Origin: Stenotrophomonas maltophilia
Lineage (GTDB): Bacteria > Pseudomonadota > Gammaproteobacteria > Xanthomonadales > Xanthomonadaceae
Direction: 5' to 3'
Assembly: GCF_006974125.1 (NCBI RefSeq)
Contig: NZ_CP037858.1
Coordinates: 930,001-994,000, forward strand
Length of the DNA: 64,000 bases
Shown: one piece after another, positions 8,109 to 17,736 of the stretch
How positions within the stretch are numbered: the stretch's first letter is position 1
How the letters are laid out: each line of letters starts with the position of its first letter
Position numbers and translations under genes: made by a program
Notes under the pieces: generated by a model
Told to the model about the DNA's origin: nothing
Databases searched by the model: none
What the model saw: only the letters and a program-made list of their open reading frames with translations

Positions 8109-8146
8109 GCCACCACAATGCGCGGCCCTGTTTGCGGAGCGCCCGC

Positions 8147-9283
8147 ATGTCGCGTCGCCTGTTGTTGCTCACCATCGCGCTGCTGATGTTCCCCCAGCTC
8201 GCGCAGACCCTGTATAGCCCTGCCCTGGCTGATCTCGCCGGGCGCTTCGCACTGCCACCCGGCGCCGCCAGCCAGGCCATGAGCCTGTACCTGTTCGGTT
8301 TTGCCATTGGTGTCCTGCTATGGGGGCGGCTGGCCGACCATATCGGCCGTCGCCCTGCCCTGCTCTGCGGTCTGGCCGTGTTCGCACTGGCGGCCTGCAG
8401 CGGCCTGCTGGCCAGCACATTCGGCCAGGTCCTGCTGGCACAGGCACTGGCCGCACTGGGTGCGGCAGCGGCCTCGGTGGTAACCCAGACCGTACTGCGC
8501 GACCACCTGGAGGGACCGGCGTTGGCGCAGGCGTTCTCGTGGATCGGCATGGCGTTGGCCTTGAGCCCGGCGATCGGGCTGGCACTGGGTGTGCTGCTGG
8601 TGGACAGCCATGGCTATGCCGGCGTGCAGGCCGGCCTGCTGCTGATTGTCATCCTGCTGATGCTCGGATGCGCATCCGGCCTGCAGGAGAGCCGCCCTGC
8701 CGAAGTCGTGCACACGCCACTGCTGCCACTGCTGCGGCAACTGCTGCGTGATCGCTGGATCTGGTCACAGGCACTGCTGGTGATGGCGTTCAACGTAGCC
8801 ATGTACAGCTGGTACGCGCTGGGCCCGTTCGTGTTCGAACGCCTGCACTGGCCGCTCGCCTGGTTCGGCGCCAGCGGCGCGGTGCTTGCACTGGGTTCGG
8901 CGCTGGGTGCCTGGGGCAATGGTCGCCTGCTGCGCGCGGGCGTTGCTTCCGTCACGCGTATCCGGCTCGCCGCAGGGCTGGTCCTGGCCGGTGGCCTGTT
9001 GGCTGGATTGCTGCGCAATCAACCGGCACTGGTCGCGGCGATGGTGCCGGTGGTGGCCGGTTTCGGCCTGGCCATCCCCAATGTGCTGGGCCAGGCCCTG
9101 CGCGGATACCCGCACTGCCTGGGCAGTGCGGGCGCCTTGTTCGGACTGCTCTACTACCTGTTGATCGGCGTAGCGATGGCCGTGGTCGGTGCACTTCAAC
9201 TGCTGGCACCGACACTCATCGTGTGCGGCCTGCTTGCACTGTGGCTGCAGCGGCCGGCCCTGCTCAACGCCGGCTCAGGGTGA
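8147..9283 (+). CDS. MFS transporter, Bcr/CflA-like drug exporter
   Basis: The 378-residue protein is almost wholly hydrophobic, with about 12 membrane segments. The start YSPALADLAGRFALPPGAASQAMSLYLFGFAIG and motif A between TM2 and TM3 (GRLADHIGRRPALL) are those of proton-driven Bcr/CflA multidrug exporters in the inner membrane. GGAG lies 7 bases before ATG 8147. The upstream frame back to 7655 is the shadow of the AraC gene. Divergence from the AraC regulator suggests effector-induced expression. Its 3' end overlaps the convergent gene at 9264-9698 by 20 bases. Confidence 0.9.
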   Translation: MSRRLLLLTIALLMFPQLAQTLYSPALADLAGRFALPPGAASQAMSLYLFGFAIGVLLWGRLADHIGRRPALLCGLAVFALAACSGLLASTFGQVLLAQALAALGAAAASVVTQTVLRDHLEGPALAQAFSWIGMALALSPAIGLALGVLLVDSHGYAGVQAGLLLIVILLMLGCASGLQESRPAEVVHTPLLPLLRQLLRDRWIWSQALLVMAFNVAMYSWYALGPFVFERLHWPLAWFGASGAVLALGSALGAWGNGRLLRAGVASVTRIRLAAGLVLAGGLLAGLLRNQPALVAAMVPVVAGFGLAIPNVLGQALRGYPHCLGSAGALFGLLYYLLIGVAMAVVGALQLLAPTLIVCGLLALWLQRPALLNAGSG

Positions 9284-9698
9284 ACGCCGTGCCGTCCACA
9301 CCCAGATCCCAGCCCTTGCCGGTGCCGGACAGGGCCAGTGAGATATCGCCCTTGGTCATCACCTGCGCATTGCTGGACTTCACCGCGCCCGCATGCGCGC
9401 CAACCGATGCATAAGTGCCCAGCAGCTCGTTGACGCTCGCGGCGCCGGTGAAGCTGCCACGCCCGTTGGTGATCTTCGACTTGCCCACAGTCAGGCCACC
9501 GCCCTTCATCTGGATGCGCACCGGCATGCTGGCGCCATTGCTGCAGGAGACCGTGCCATTGCCGGATGCGGTCTTGTAGATCAGCGACCAACCGGACAGG
9601 TTGTAGCGCAGCTCGCAATCGAGATTGCCGGCAGCGTGCGCGGCCGGGGCCAACGATGCGGCGGACAGGGCCAGCAGCAGGGCGAAGGACGTGTTCAT
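9264..9698 (-). CDS. Secreted protein of unknown function
   Basis: The 144 residues start with a clear signal peptide (MNTSFALLLALSAASLAPAAHA, cleavage near residue 22). The mature part has two Cys (DCELRY and SCSNG) that could form a disulfide, and is rich in Gly, Ser and beta-prone stretches. I do not recognise the family; it may sit in the periplasm or outside the cell. GGAAG precedes the ATG. Its last 20 bases overlap the end of the convergent MFS gene. Confidence 0.75.
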   Translation of the reverse strand: MNTSFALLLALSAASLAPAAHAAGNLDCELRYNLSGWSLIYKTASGNGTVSCSNGASMPVRIQMKGGGLTVGKSKITNGRGSFTGAASVNELLGTYASVGAHAGAVKSSNAQVMTKGDISLALSGTGKGWDLGVDGTAFTLSRR

Positions 9699-9801
9699 GG
9701 CAGGACTTCCAGTTCGGTCGGACTGGCCGCGAATCTAGCAGCGCGCGCGTGCAGGTTGGATGCAGGCGCGCGCCCTGGTGCGGCAACGTTCAGGCCGTCG
9801 T

Positions 9802-10608
9802 TCAGGCCTGTTCGTCCAGGTGGAAGGCATCGGCATCAAGCATGGCCGGGAAGCGCGCGCGGTGCGCGGCCAAGGCTTCGGCCGAGATGGTGGTGGTGAC
9901 CACCTGTTCGCGTTCGCGGATCTCCACCTGCGGCTGGCCAAGGAAATCGATCACCGCGCTGTCGCCGGCGTAGTGCAGCTGGTTGCCGTCCACGCCGATG
10001 CGGTTGACCGCCGCCACGAAGCACAGGTTCTCGATCGCCCGTGCGCGCAACAGGGTCTTCCACGCGTAGGCACGTGCCGACGGCCAATTGGCGACGAAGA
10101 CCTGCAGGTCGAAATCCATCTGCCCTGCCCGCTCCACGTTGTAGCGGTTGCGGCAGAACACCGGGAAACGCAGGTCGTAGCAGACCTGCGGATTGATCCG
10201 CCAGCCTTTCCATTCCACGCTCAGGCGCTCACGGCCGGCGGCATAGCGTTCGTGTTCACCGCCGTAGCGGAACAGGTGGCGCTTGTCGTAGTACTGCAGG
10301 TTGCCATCGGGCGTGGCGAACAGCAGGCGGTTGTAGACGCCTTCGCCATCACGCAACTGCACGCTGCCGATCACTGCCGCGTTCAAGGCCTTGGCCTGTT
10401 CGCGCACCCAGGTCACGGTCGGCCCATCCATGCCTTCGGCCTGGGCGATGGCTTCGTTGGAGAAGCCACTGGTGAAGGTCTCCGGCAGGATCACCAGGTC
10501 GGTGGTGCCGGCCAGCGGTGCCAGCAGCGCGCCGTAGTAGGTGCGGTTGCCGGCCGGGTCGTGCCAACGGGTGTCGCCCTGGACGAGGGAAATGCGCAGG
10601 TCCTGCAT
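9802..10608 (-). CDS. Omega-amidase, nitrilase superfamily (YafV/Nit2-like)
   Basis: The enzyme hydrolyses the amide of alpha-ketoglutaramate or alpha-ketosuccinamate. The nitrilase triad is visible: Glu43 (LPETF), Lys109 (YYDKRHLF) and Cys143 (QVCYDLRFP). At 268 residues it has normal length. I chose ATG 10608 because GGAGG lies 7 bases upstream; a GTG at 10626 overlaps the stop of the aminotransferase gene but has no ribosome site. The pairing with a glutamine-type aminotransferase directly upstream is the classical glutaminase II pathway: the amidase removes the keto-amide and makes the transamination irreversible. Confidence 0.9.
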   Translation of the reverse strand: MQDLRISLVQGDTRWHDPAGNRTYYGALLAPLAGTTDLVILPETFTSGFSNEAIAQAEGMDGPTVTWVREQAKALNAAVIGSVQLRDGEGVYNRLLFATPDGNLQYYDKRHLFRYGGEHERYAAGRERLSVEWKGWRINPQVCYDLRFPVFCRNRYNVERAGQMDFDLQVFVANWPSARAYAWKTLLRARAIENLCFVAAVNRIGVDGNQLHYAGDSAVIDFLGQPQVEIREREQVVTTTISAEALAAHRARFPAMLDADAFHLDEQA

Positions 10609-10622
10609 GTCCACGCCTCCGC

Positions 10623-11771
10623 TCACAGCAGGCGCAGGCGTTCGATCGCCGCGTCCATGGTCGCTTCATTCTTGGCAAAGCACAGGCGCACCAGGCGCTG
10701 GCCGGCCGGCGGATTCTCGTAGAACGGCGACAGCGGGATGGCAGTGACGCCCTTCTCGATGGTCAGCCACTTCACGAATTCGTGGTCGGGCAGATCGCTG
10801 ATGGCCGAGTAGTCGACCAGCTGGAAATAGCCGCCCGGCACCGGCAGCGCCTTCAGGCGGGTACTGGCCAGCTGCTCGCGGAAACGGTCGCGCTTGGCCT
10901 GGTAGAACGCGCCCAGCTCCAGATGGTGTTCCGGCTCGTCGCGGATCATCGCGGCGAAACCGTACTGCGCCGGGCCGAAGCTGGTGAAGGTGTTGTACTG
11001 GTGCACCTTGCGGAACTCGGCGGTCAGCGCCGGCGGGGCGATCGCATAACCGATCTTCCAGCCGGTGCAGTGGTAGGTCTTGCCGAAGCTGGAGATGACG
11101 AACGCGCGCTCGCGCAGTTCCGGGTAGCGCAGCGCCGATTCATGGCGGCGGCCGTCGTAGATGATGTGTTCGTACACCTCATCGGAGATCAGGTAGATCT
11201 GCGTGCCACGCAGCAGCTCGGCCAGCGCCTGCATGTCGGCCTCGTCCAGCATCGCGCCGGACGGGTTGTGCGGGGTGTTGACGATCAGCATGCGGGTACG
11301 CGGGGTGATCGCCGCACGCACGCGGTCCCAATCGACCGCGAACGTCTGCGGGTCCAGCGAAACGTGCACGGCCCTGGCACCGGCCAGGTCGATCGCCGGC
11401 TCGTAGCAGTCGTAGGCCGGGTCGAGCACGATCACTTCCTCGCCCGCACGCACCACGGCGTGGATGGCATTGAAGATGGCCTCGGTGCCGCCGCTGGTGA
11501 CGGTGATCTCGCTGTCCGCATCGACCTGCGCGCCGTAGCAGTCCAGCGCCTTCTGCGCGATGGCCTGGCGCAGCGGCGCCACGCCGGTCATCGGCGGGTA
11601 CTGGTTCAACCCGGCGGCCATCGCCCTGGCGGTCTCGTTGATCAGGCGCTGCGGCGCGGAAAAGTCCGGGAAACCCTGGCCCAGGTTGACCGCGCCGTGT
11701 TCGGCGGCGAGCTGGGACATCACGGTGAAGATCGTGGTACCGACCTTGGGCAGCTTGGTGTTGGGTTGCAT
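10623..11771 (-). CDS. PLP aminotransferase, methionine/glutamine (YbdL/KAT) type
   Basis: This 382-residue fold-type I, class I/II aminotransferase resembles YbdL and kynurenine/glutamine transaminase K. Features are NLGQGFPDF near the N-terminus, the substrate loop NTPHNPSG, and the PLP lysine 231 in [16 protein letters not shown]. Such enzymes accept methionine or glutamine and transaminate the keto acid of methionine salvage. The omega-amidase follows on the same strand, starting 14 bases after its stop. The MTA deaminase at 57859-59202 could feed the same recycling, which is inference. Confidence 0.9.
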   Translation of the reverse strand: MQPNTKLPKVGTTIFTVMSQLAAEHGAVNLGQGFPDFSAPQRLINETARAMAAGLNQYPPMTGVAPLRQAIAQKALDCYGAQVDADSEITVTSGGTEAIFNAIHAVVRAGEEVIVLDPAYDCYEPAIDLAGARAVHVSLDPQTFAVDWDRVRAAITPRTRMLIVNTPHNPSGAMLDEADMQALAELLRGTQIYLISDEVYEHIIYDGRRHESALRYPELRERAFVISSFGKTYHCTGWKIGYAIAPPALTAEFRKVHQYNTFTSFGPAQYGFAAMIRDEPEHHLELGAFYQAKRDRFREQLASTRLKALPVPGGYFQLVDYSAISDLPDHEFVKWLTIEKGVTAIPLSPFYENPPAGQRLVRLCFAKNEATMDAAIERLRLL

Positions 11772-11823
11772 CGGCCTGGGATATGGGGAGACAGGCCACT
11801 GAGTTTACGCAATCCCTGCTTCG

Positions 11824-11901
11824 GTAGTGCCGGCCGCTGGCCGGCAACCCGGGACTATCTGCGACGCTTGGTCGCGCCTGCCGGCCAGCGGCCGGCACTA
11901 C
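11824..11901. repeat. Pair of SMAG palindromes in inverted orientation
   Basis: GTAGTGCCGGCCGCTGGCCG starts at 11824 and its mirror image ends at 11901. Each half is a palindrome, and together they form a larger inverted repeat (BIME-like). It lies between the divergent aminotransferase and ccm operons. Confidence 0.92.
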
Positions 11902-11957
11902 CCGGTGAATTCACCGCTACAATTGCCGCCGCACTCCGGCATGAAGACCCCTGGCCC

Positions 11958-12587
11958 TTGAACACCCCTGCATTGCTGGCCGCCAGCGGCCTGAGCTTCT
12001 CCCGCAATGACGAGCCGGTGTTCGGCCCGCTGGATTTCCATGTGGACGCCGGCGAAGCCCTGCTGGTGCAGGGCGGCAACGGCGCCGGCAAGACCACCCT
12101 GCTGCGCGTGCTGGCCGGCCTGGCCCGGCCCGGCGCCGGCCAGGTGCGGATCGACGGCAAGCCGGCCAGCAATGCCGAGCGTGCACGCTATGTGGCCTAC
12201 CTCAGCCACCTGCCGGCCCTGAAGCCGGACCTGGATACGCTGGAGAACCTGCACTTCCTGTGTGGCCTGCACGGTCGCCGTGCGCGGCAGATGCCGGGTA
12301 ACGCGCTGGCCATCGTCGGCCTGGCCGGCTTCGAGGACACCCTGGTACGCCACCTGTCGGCCGGGCAGAAGCGCCGGCTGGCACTGGCGCGCATCTGGCT
12401 GTCGCCGGCGCCGCTGTGGCTGCTCGACGAACCCTACGCCAACCTCGACCTGGAGGGCATCACCCTGGTCAACCGGATGATTTCCGCGCACCTGCGCGCT
12501 GGTGGCGCGGCACTGGTCACCACCCACGGCGCCTATGCCGCACCGCCGGTGCGTACCCGCCAGCTCGACCTCGGCGGTGCCGCATGA
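11958..12587 (+). CDS. ccmA: Heme exporter ATP-binding protein CcmA
   Basis: CcmA is the ATPase of the CcmABCD complex that releases holo-CcmE during cytochrome c maturation. Walker A is GGNGAGKTT (residues 39-47), the signature is [13 protein letters not shown] and Walker B is [15 protein letters not shown] 11958 gives 209 residues, the usual length, and the expected N-terminus ([16 protein letters not shown]). An ATG at 11941 is out of frame and there is no clear ribosome site, so the start is less certain. The stop overlaps ccmB (ATGA). Confidence 0.93.
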   Translation: MNTPALLAASGLSFSRNDEPVFGPLDFHVDAGEALLVQGGNGAGKTTLLRVLAGLARPGAGQVRIDGKPASNAERARYVAYLSHLPALKPDLDTLENLHFLCGLHGRRARQMPGNALAIVGLAGFEDTLVRHLSAGQKRRLALARIWLSPAPLWLLDEPYANLDLEGITLVNRMISAHLRAGGAALVTTHGAYAAPPVRTRQLDLGGAA

Positions 12588-13279
12588 TCGCGCCGGGCAC
12601 CGAACCGGGCCTGTGGCAGACCGCGGGCGCGCTGCTCAAGCGCGACGTGCGCCTGCTCTGGCGCCGTCGCGGCGATGCGCTGCAGCCGCTGCTGTTCGCG
12701 GTGCTGGTGGTGGTGCTGTTCGCGCTGGCCCAAGGCCGCGAGCCGCAACTTCTCGCCGCCACCGCAGGCGCGGTGCTGTGGCTTGCGGTGCTGCTGGCCG
12801 GCCAGCTGTCGCTGGATTCGCTGTTCCGCTCCGATGCCGAAGACGGCTCGCTGGAACAATGGCTGCTGGCGCCGGTGCCGCTGGCCTGGCTGGTGCTGGT
12901 GCGCGTGCTGCTGCACTGGGCCACCACTGCCCTGCCGCTGATCATCGTCAGCCCGTTGCTGGCCGAAATGCTGCATCTGCCGCATGACCAGCTGCCGATG
13001 TTGCTGGCATCGTTGCTGCTGGGAACGCCGTTGCTGAGCCTGATCGGTGGCGTGGTCGCCGCGCTGACCGTAGGCATCCGACGCTCTGGTATTCTCGTGG
13101 CGTTGCTGTCGCTGCCGCTGTACGTGCCGGTGCTGGTGTTCGGCGCGGGCAGCCTGGCGGCAGCCGGACGCGGACAGGATCCGGTCGGTGCGCTGCTGAT
13201 GCTGGGCGCCGGCCTGCTGGTCGCGCTGGTGCTGGCGCCGTTGGCCACCGCCGCTGCAATACGCATTTCTCTGAGTTGA
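12584..13279 (+). CDS. ccmB: Heme exporter membrane protein CcmB
   Basis: CcmB is the integral membrane partner of CcmA. The 231 residues contain about six hydrophobic segments and the family motif [19 protein letters not shown]. The start overlaps the ccmA stop by 4 bases. The gap to ccmC is 43 bases. Confidence 0.94.
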   Translation: MIAPGTEPGLWQTAGALLKRDVRLLWRRRGDALQPLLFAVLVVVLFALAQGREPQLLAATAGAVLWLAVLLAGQLSLDSLFRSDAEDGSLEQWLLAPVPLAWLVLVRVLLHWATTALPLIIVSPLLAEMLHLPHDQLPMLLASLLLGTPLLSLIGGVVAALTVGIRRSGILVALLSLPLYVPVLVFGAGSLAAAGRGQDPVGALLMLGAGLLVALVLAPLATAAAIRISLS

Positions 13280-13322
13280 CCGAGCTGAGAGCCAATCCAC
13301 CCCTGCTGGATAGCCGCCACGC

Positions 13323-14093
13323 ATGAATCCGATTGTCCGCTGGTTCCACCAACTCGGTTCGCCCCCCACGTTCGACCGTTTCGCTGCCCGCTGGTCGCGG
13401 GTCTTCTACCTCGCGGCGGTGCCGGTGCTGCTGGTCGGCATGTGGCAGGCGCTGCTGGTGGTGCCACCGGAAGCCAAGCAGCTGGACAGCTTCCGCATCC
13501 TCTACATCCACGTGCCCAGTGCCTGGATGAGCCTGTTCGTATTCGCGCTGATGGCGCTGTATGCGGCCATTGCGCTGATCTGGCGGATCAAGGTCTGCGA
13601 GATCCTGGCCATGGCCTGCGCGCCGATGGGTGCCGGCTTCACCCTGATCACCCTGCTGACCGGCAGCATCTGGGGCAAGGGCACGTGGGGCACCTGGTGG
13701 GACTGGGACCCGCGCATGACCAGTGAACTGGTGCTGCTGTTCCTGTACCTGGGCGTGATCGGCCTGTACCACGCCATCGAGGACCGCCGCAGCGCCGCGC
13801 GCGCGGCCGGCCTGCTGGCCATCGTCGGCGTCAGCCTGCTGCCGGTGATCCGCTATTCGGTGGACTGGTGGGGCGGCCTGCATCAGCGCCAGTCGATCAA
13901 CGTATTCGGTGAATCGGCGATCAGCAGCGCGATGATCGCGCCGCTGTGGTGGATGGTGATCGGCACCAAGTTCTGGTTCGCCGGTTCGGTGCTGGCCAAG
14001 GCCCGCGCCGACAATCTCGACCGCGAGGCCGGCAAGGCCTGGGTCGGTGGCCGGGTCGATGCCGCACGCGCGGCCGGGGAGGCCCGATCATGA
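13323..14093 (+). CDS. ccmC: Heme exporter/handling protein CcmC
   Basis: CcmC loads heme onto CcmE at the periplasmic face. The tryptophan-rich WWD motif lies at residues 124-135 ([12 protein letters not shown]), with heme-ligand histidines in the flanking loops (His63 in YIHVPSAW; His near GGLHQRQS). There are six membrane segments in 256 residues. It overlaps ccmD by 4 bases. Confidence 0.95.
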   Translation: MNPIVRWFHQLGSPPTFDRFAARWSRVFYLAAVPVLLVGMWQALLVVPPEAKQLDSFRILYIHVPSAWMSLFVFALMALYAAIALIWRIKVCEILAMACAPMGAGFTLITLLTGSIWGKGTWGTWWDWDPRMTSELVLLFLYLGVIGLYHAIEDRRSAARAAGLLAIVGVSLLPVIRYSVDWWGGLHQRQSINVFGESAISSAMIAPLWWMVIGTKFWFAGSVLAKARADNLDREAGKAWVGGRVDAARAAGEARS

Positions 14094-14278
14094 CCCACCT
14101 GCCCTATGTGATCGGCGCCTACGCCGTGTTCGTGCTGGTGCTCGGCGCCGATGCCATCGGTTCGTGGCTGCGCCTGCGCGTGGCGCGCCGGTTGGCACTG
14201 GCCCGCCAGCAACGGCAGCAGACCCGCGCCGGCAGGCAGGACGCAGCGGCATCGCTGCCGACGGAGCTGGAACGATGA
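14090..14278 (+). CDS. ccmD: Heme exporter protein CcmD
   Basis: CcmD is a small single-span protein that stabilises the CcmABC-CcmE complex. The 62 residues have one membrane helix (about 7-27) followed by a basic Arg/Gln-rich tail, as usual. Its start overlaps ccmC and its stop overlaps ccmE, each by 4 bases, which supports a real gene. Confidence 0.9.
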   Translation: MTHLPYVIGAYAVFVLVLGADAIGSWLRLRVARRLALARQQRQQTRAGRQDAAASLPTELER

Positions 14279-14736
14279 CGCCCGTACAACGCCGCCGCCT
14301 GGTGTGGGTGCTGCTGGCCCTGCTCGCCTCCGGCCTGGCCACCGCGCTGGTGGCGATGGCGCTGGAGCGCAACATCGCCTACCTGTACACGCCTGCCGAA
14401 GTACTGCGCGGCGATGTCGATGCACAATCGCGCTTCCGCCTCGGCGGCATGGTGGTGAAAGGCTCCTTCAACCGACCGGTAGGCTCGCTGGAGGCACGCT
14501 TTGAAGTGACCGACGGCGACGCGCAACTGGCAGTGACCACGTCGCGGATCCTGCCGGACATGTTCGCCGAAGGTACCGCGGTGGTCGCCAGTGGCCGCCT
14601 GCAGGACGGTGTCTTCGTCGCCGACGAAGTGCTTGCCAAGCACGATGAAAAATACGTGCCGAAGGAAGTGGCCGACAAGATGGGCGATGCCCATCGCAAG
14701 CACGACGTGCCGGTGACGGCACCCGAGGTGCGCTGA
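14275..14736 (+). CDS. ccmE: Heme chaperone CcmE
   Basis: CcmE carries heme covalently in the periplasm. The 153-residue protein has an N-terminal anchor (about 9-29), an OB-fold domain, and the heme-binding motif KHDEKY with His123 and Tyr127. The C-terminal tail is charged and flexible. ccmF begins at the base after its stop codon. Confidence 0.95.
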   Translation: MTPVQRRRLVWVLLALLASGLATALVAMALERNIAYLYTPAEVLRGDVDAQSRFRLGGMVVKGSFNRPVGSLEARFEVTDGDAQLAVTTSRILPDMFAEGTAVVASGRLQDGVFVADEVLAKHDEKYVPKEVADKMGDAHRKHDVPVTAPEVR

Positions 14737-16656
14737 GTGCTGCCCGAACTGGGTCAGATCCTGCTGTTGTGTGCGTTGCTGGCCTCGCTGCTGCAGGCCG
14801 GCCTGCCGCTGGTCGGCGCGCAGCGCAACAACACGGCGTGGATGGCGGTGGCACGGCCGGCGGCCTTCGCGCAGCTGCTGCTGCTCGCAGGTGCGTTCGC
14901 GGCGCTCACCGCCGCGTTCGTGCAGCAGGACTTCTCGGTGCGCTACGTGGCCGAGAACTCCAATTCGCTGCTGCCGATGGTCTACCGCTATTCGGCGGTA
15001 TGGGGTGCGCATGAAGGCTCGCTGCTGATGTGGGCGCTGGTGCTGGCGCTGTGGACCGGCGCGGTGGCGCTGTTCTCACGGCACCTTCCAGCGCAGGTGC
15101 AGGCGCGCGTGCTGGCGGTGATGGGCATCGTCAGCGTCGGCTTCCTCGCCTTCCTGATCTTCACTTCCAACCCGTTCCTGCGCCTGAACCCGGCGCCGCT
15201 GGAAGGGCGCGATCTCAACCCACTGCTGCAGGATCCGGGGCTGATCATCCATCCGCCGATGCTCTACATCGGTTACGTGGGCTTTGCGGTGCCGTTCGCG
15301 TTCGCGGTGGCCGCGCTGCTGGAAGGTCGCGTGGATGCGCGCTGGCTGCGCTGGACGCGGCCCTGGACCAACGTCGCCTGGGGCTTCCTGACCCTGGGCA
15401 TCGCCCTGGGCAGCTGGTGGGCCTACTACGAGCTGGGCTGGGGTGGCTGGTGGTTCTGGGACCCGGTGGAGAACGCCAGCTTCATGCCATGGCTGGTCGG
15501 TGCGGCACTGATCCATTCGCAGGCCGTCACTGAAAAACGCGGCACCTTCGGCAGCTGGACCCTGCTGCTGGCGATCGCGGCCTTCGCGCTGTCGCTGCTG
15601 GGCACCTTCCTGGTGCGCTCCGGTGTGCTGACCAGCGTGCATTCATTCGCTGCAGATCCGTCGCGCGGCCTGTTCATCCTGGTGTTCCTGTCGGTGCTGG
15701 TCGGCGGCAGCCTGCTGCTGTACGCGCTGCGCGCCAGCCAGCTGAGCGTGGACGCCGACGATCCGCGCCGCGGCTTCACCGCCACCTCGCGCGAGACCCT
15801 GCTGCTGGCCAACAACCTGCTGCTGGCCACCGCCTGCGCGATGGTGCTGCTCGGCACGCTGTATCCGTTGCTGGCCGATGCGCTGTCGCTGGGCAAGATC
15901 TCGGTCGGCCCGCCCTACTTCGGCAGCCTGTTCCTGCTGCTGATGGCCCCGATGGTGCTGCTGTTGCCGTTCGGCCCGCTGGTGAAGTGGCAGCGCGACC
16001 AACCTTCACGTGCATTCGCGCTGCTGGCGCCATGGCTGGGGCTTGCAGTGCTGCTGGGCGCGCTGGCCTGGTGGAAGGCGCCGCAGAACGGCTGGAAGGC
16101 AGGCCTTGGCGTCGCCGCGGCGGCCTGGGTTGGAATCGGCACTGCGCGCTTCGTCTGGCAGCGCCTGCGCGGCAACGGCCGCTTCACCGCCGAAATGCTC
16201 GGCATGATCGTCGCCCACACCGGCATCGCCGTGTTCCTGGCTGGCGCGCTGCTGGTGGAAGCCTTGAACGTGCAGCGCGAAGTGGCGCTGGCGCCGGGCC
16301 AGCAGCTGGTGGTCGGTCGCTACGAAGTACGCTTCGAAGGCGTGGACCATCGCGAAGGGCCGAATTTCATCGCCGACCGGGGCCATCTGCGGGTGTTCCG
16401 CGACGGCCGCGAGCAGGCCCTGCTGCACCCGGAGAAGCGCCAGTACGCCAGCGGCGGCCAGGTGATGACCGAGGCCGGCATCGATGCACGCTTCGACGGT
16501 GATGTCTACGTGGCATTGGGCGAGCCGCTGGGCAACAATGCGTGGGCGGTACGGGTGCACATCAAGCCGTTCGTGCGCTGGATCTGGCTGGGCGCGCTGC
16601 TGATGGCCCTGGGCGGATTCATCACCGCCGCCGACCGCCGTTTCCGTCGTCCGTAG
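14737..16656 (+). CDS. ccmF: Cytochrome c heme lyase subunit CcmF
   Basis: CcmF accepts heme from CcmE and attaches it to apocytochrome c with CcmH and CcmI. The 639-residue protein has about 15 membrane segments. The WWD domain lies near residues 233-245 (WGGWWFWDPVENASFMPW) and HPPMLYIGYVGF precedes it. It starts with GTG directly after the ccmE stop; the C-terminal periplasmic domain (about 500-610) is complete. Confidence 0.95.
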   Translation: MLPELGQILLLCALLASLLQAGLPLVGAQRNNTAWMAVARPAAFAQLLLLAGAFAALTAAFVQQDFSVRYVAENSNSLLPMVYRYSAVWGAHEGSLLMWALVLALWTGAVALFSRHLPAQVQARVLAVMGIVSVGFLAFLIFTSNPFLRLNPAPLEGRDLNPLLQDPGLIIHPPMLYIGYVGFAVPFAFAVAALLEGRVDARWLRWTRPWTNVAWGFLTLGIALGSWWAYYELGWGGWWFWDPVENASFMPWLVGAALIHSQAVTEKRGTFGSWTLLLAIAAFALSLLGTFLVRSGVLTSVHSFAADPSRGLFILVFLSVLVGGSLLLYALRASQLSVDADDPRRGFTATSRETLLLANNLLLATACAMVLLGTLYPLLADALSLGKISVGPPYFGSLFLLLMAPMVLLLPFGPLVKWQRDQPSRAFALLAPWLGLAVLLGALAWWKAPQNGWKAGLGVAAAAWVGIGTARFVWQRLRGNGRFTAEMLGMIVAHTGIAVFLAGALLVEALNVQREVALAPGQQLVVGRYEVRFEGVDHREGPNFIADRGHLRVFRDGREQALLHPEKRQYASGGQVMTEAGIDARFDGDVYVALGEPLGNNAWAVRVHIKPFVRWIWLGALLMALGGFITAADRRFRRP

Positions 16657-16664
16657 GAGTTCCC

Positions 16665-17282
16665 ATGTCCGAGTCCCCCGCCCCGCGCCCTTCCCGCCCG
16701 CTGCCGCCGGTAGCCATCGTGATCGGCGTGCTGTTCTTCTTCGGCCTGCTTGGGCTGATGATCTACGGGGTGATGAAATCGGGTGATCCGCAGCGCGACG
16801 TGCTGCCCTCGGCGCTGATCGACAAGCCGGCGCCAGCGTTCGCGCTGCCGGTGCTTCACGACCCGGAAATGATCGTGCACAGCGACGAACTGCGCGGCGC
16901 GCCCTACCTGTTGAACGTGTGGGGCAGCTGGTGCGCCGCCTGCCGCGAGGAACACCCGGTGCTGACCCGTTTCGCCGAGAGCAAGCGCGTGCGCGTGATC
17001 GGCTACAACTGGAAGGACGAACCGACCGATGCCCTGCATTGGCTGGAACAGCTGGGCAATCCGTTCATGGTGGTGCTCAGCGATGTCGAAGGCCGCACGG
17101 CGATCGACTGGGGCGTGACCGCTGCACCGGAAACCTTCCTGGTAGACGGCAGTGGCATCGTGCGCTGGAAATACAGCGGCGCGATGACCCAGCGCGTGGT
17201 CGACGAGAAGCTGATCCCGGCGCTGGAAAAGATCGAAAAGGCCCAGGGCAATGCCGGCAACACCCTGCACACGGCGCCCTGA
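16665..17282 (+). CDS. ccmG: Thiol:disulfide interchange protein CcmG (DsbE)
   Basis: This membrane-anchored thioredoxin reduces the apocytochrome CXXCH motif or CcmH. The 205 residues carry a Pro-rich N-terminus, a single anchor (about 15-37), and the active site WCAAC (Cys90, Cys93). The family's usual active site is WCxxC with Pro in the second x; here it is Ala-Ala. TAGGAG lies before ATG 16665. Confidence 0.94.
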   Translation: MSESPAPRPSRPLPPVAIVIGVLFFFGLLGLMIYGVMKSGDPQRDVLPSALIDKPAPAFALPVLHDPEMIVHSDELRGAPYLLNVWGSWCAACREEHPVLTRFAESKRVRVIGYNWKDEPTDALHWLEQLGNPFMVVLSDVEGRTAIDWGVTAAPETFLVDGSGIVRWKYSGAMTQRVVDEKLIPALEKIEKAQGNAGNTLHTAP

Positions 17283-17286
17283 GCCC

Positions 17287-17736
17287 ATGCGCTGGCTGCT
17301 GGTGCTGCTGTTCCTGATGCTGCCGCTGGCCGTGGTGGCACAGCAGCCGCTGCATGATCCGCAGCCGCTGCAGTTCCGCGATGGCGCCGAAGAACGCCGC
17401 TTCCACGACCTGGCCGCGCAGCTGCGCTGCGTGCAGTGCCAGAACCAGTCGCTGGCCGATTCCAACGCACAGATCGCCCAGGACCTGCGCCGCGAGGTGC
17501 TGCAGCTGATGCAGCAGGGCCACGACGACGCGCAGATCAAGCAGTTCCTGGTCGCGCGCTACGGTGAGTTCGTGCTCTATCAGCCACCGTTGCAGCCGGG
17601 CACCTGGCTGCTGTGGGGCGGTCCCCTGCTGATGCTCGGCGCCGGCGCACTGGTGGTACTGGGCATTGTCCGCCGCCGTGGCCGTACCGTTGGCGCAGCA
17701 CCGGCCGGCAAGGCCGAAGAAGGAGACGGATGGTGA
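17287..17736 (+). CDS. ccmH: Cytochrome c maturation protein CcmH
   Basis: CcmH is a periplasmic thiol reductant for apocytochrome c. The 149-residue protein has a signal or anchor helix (1-18), the redox motif LRCVQCQNQSL (Cys48, Cys51), and a C-terminal membrane helix (about 104-126). The CcmI part is a separate gene here, unlike the fused CcmH of E. coli. It overlaps ccmI by 7 bases. Confidence 0.94.
   Translation: MRWLLVLLFLMLPLAVVAQQPLHDPQPLQFRDGAEERRFHDLAAQLRCVQCQNQSLADSNAQIAQDLRREVLQLMQQGHDDAQIKQFLVARYGEFVLYQPPLQPGTWLLWGGPLLMLGAGALVVLGIVRRRGRTVGAAPAGKAEEGDGW

Noticed and set aside
11824..11901. SMAG pairs as a CRISPR-like array
   Set aside because: Copies are scattered singly or in inverted pairs with no regular spacers; they fit REP/BIME elements.
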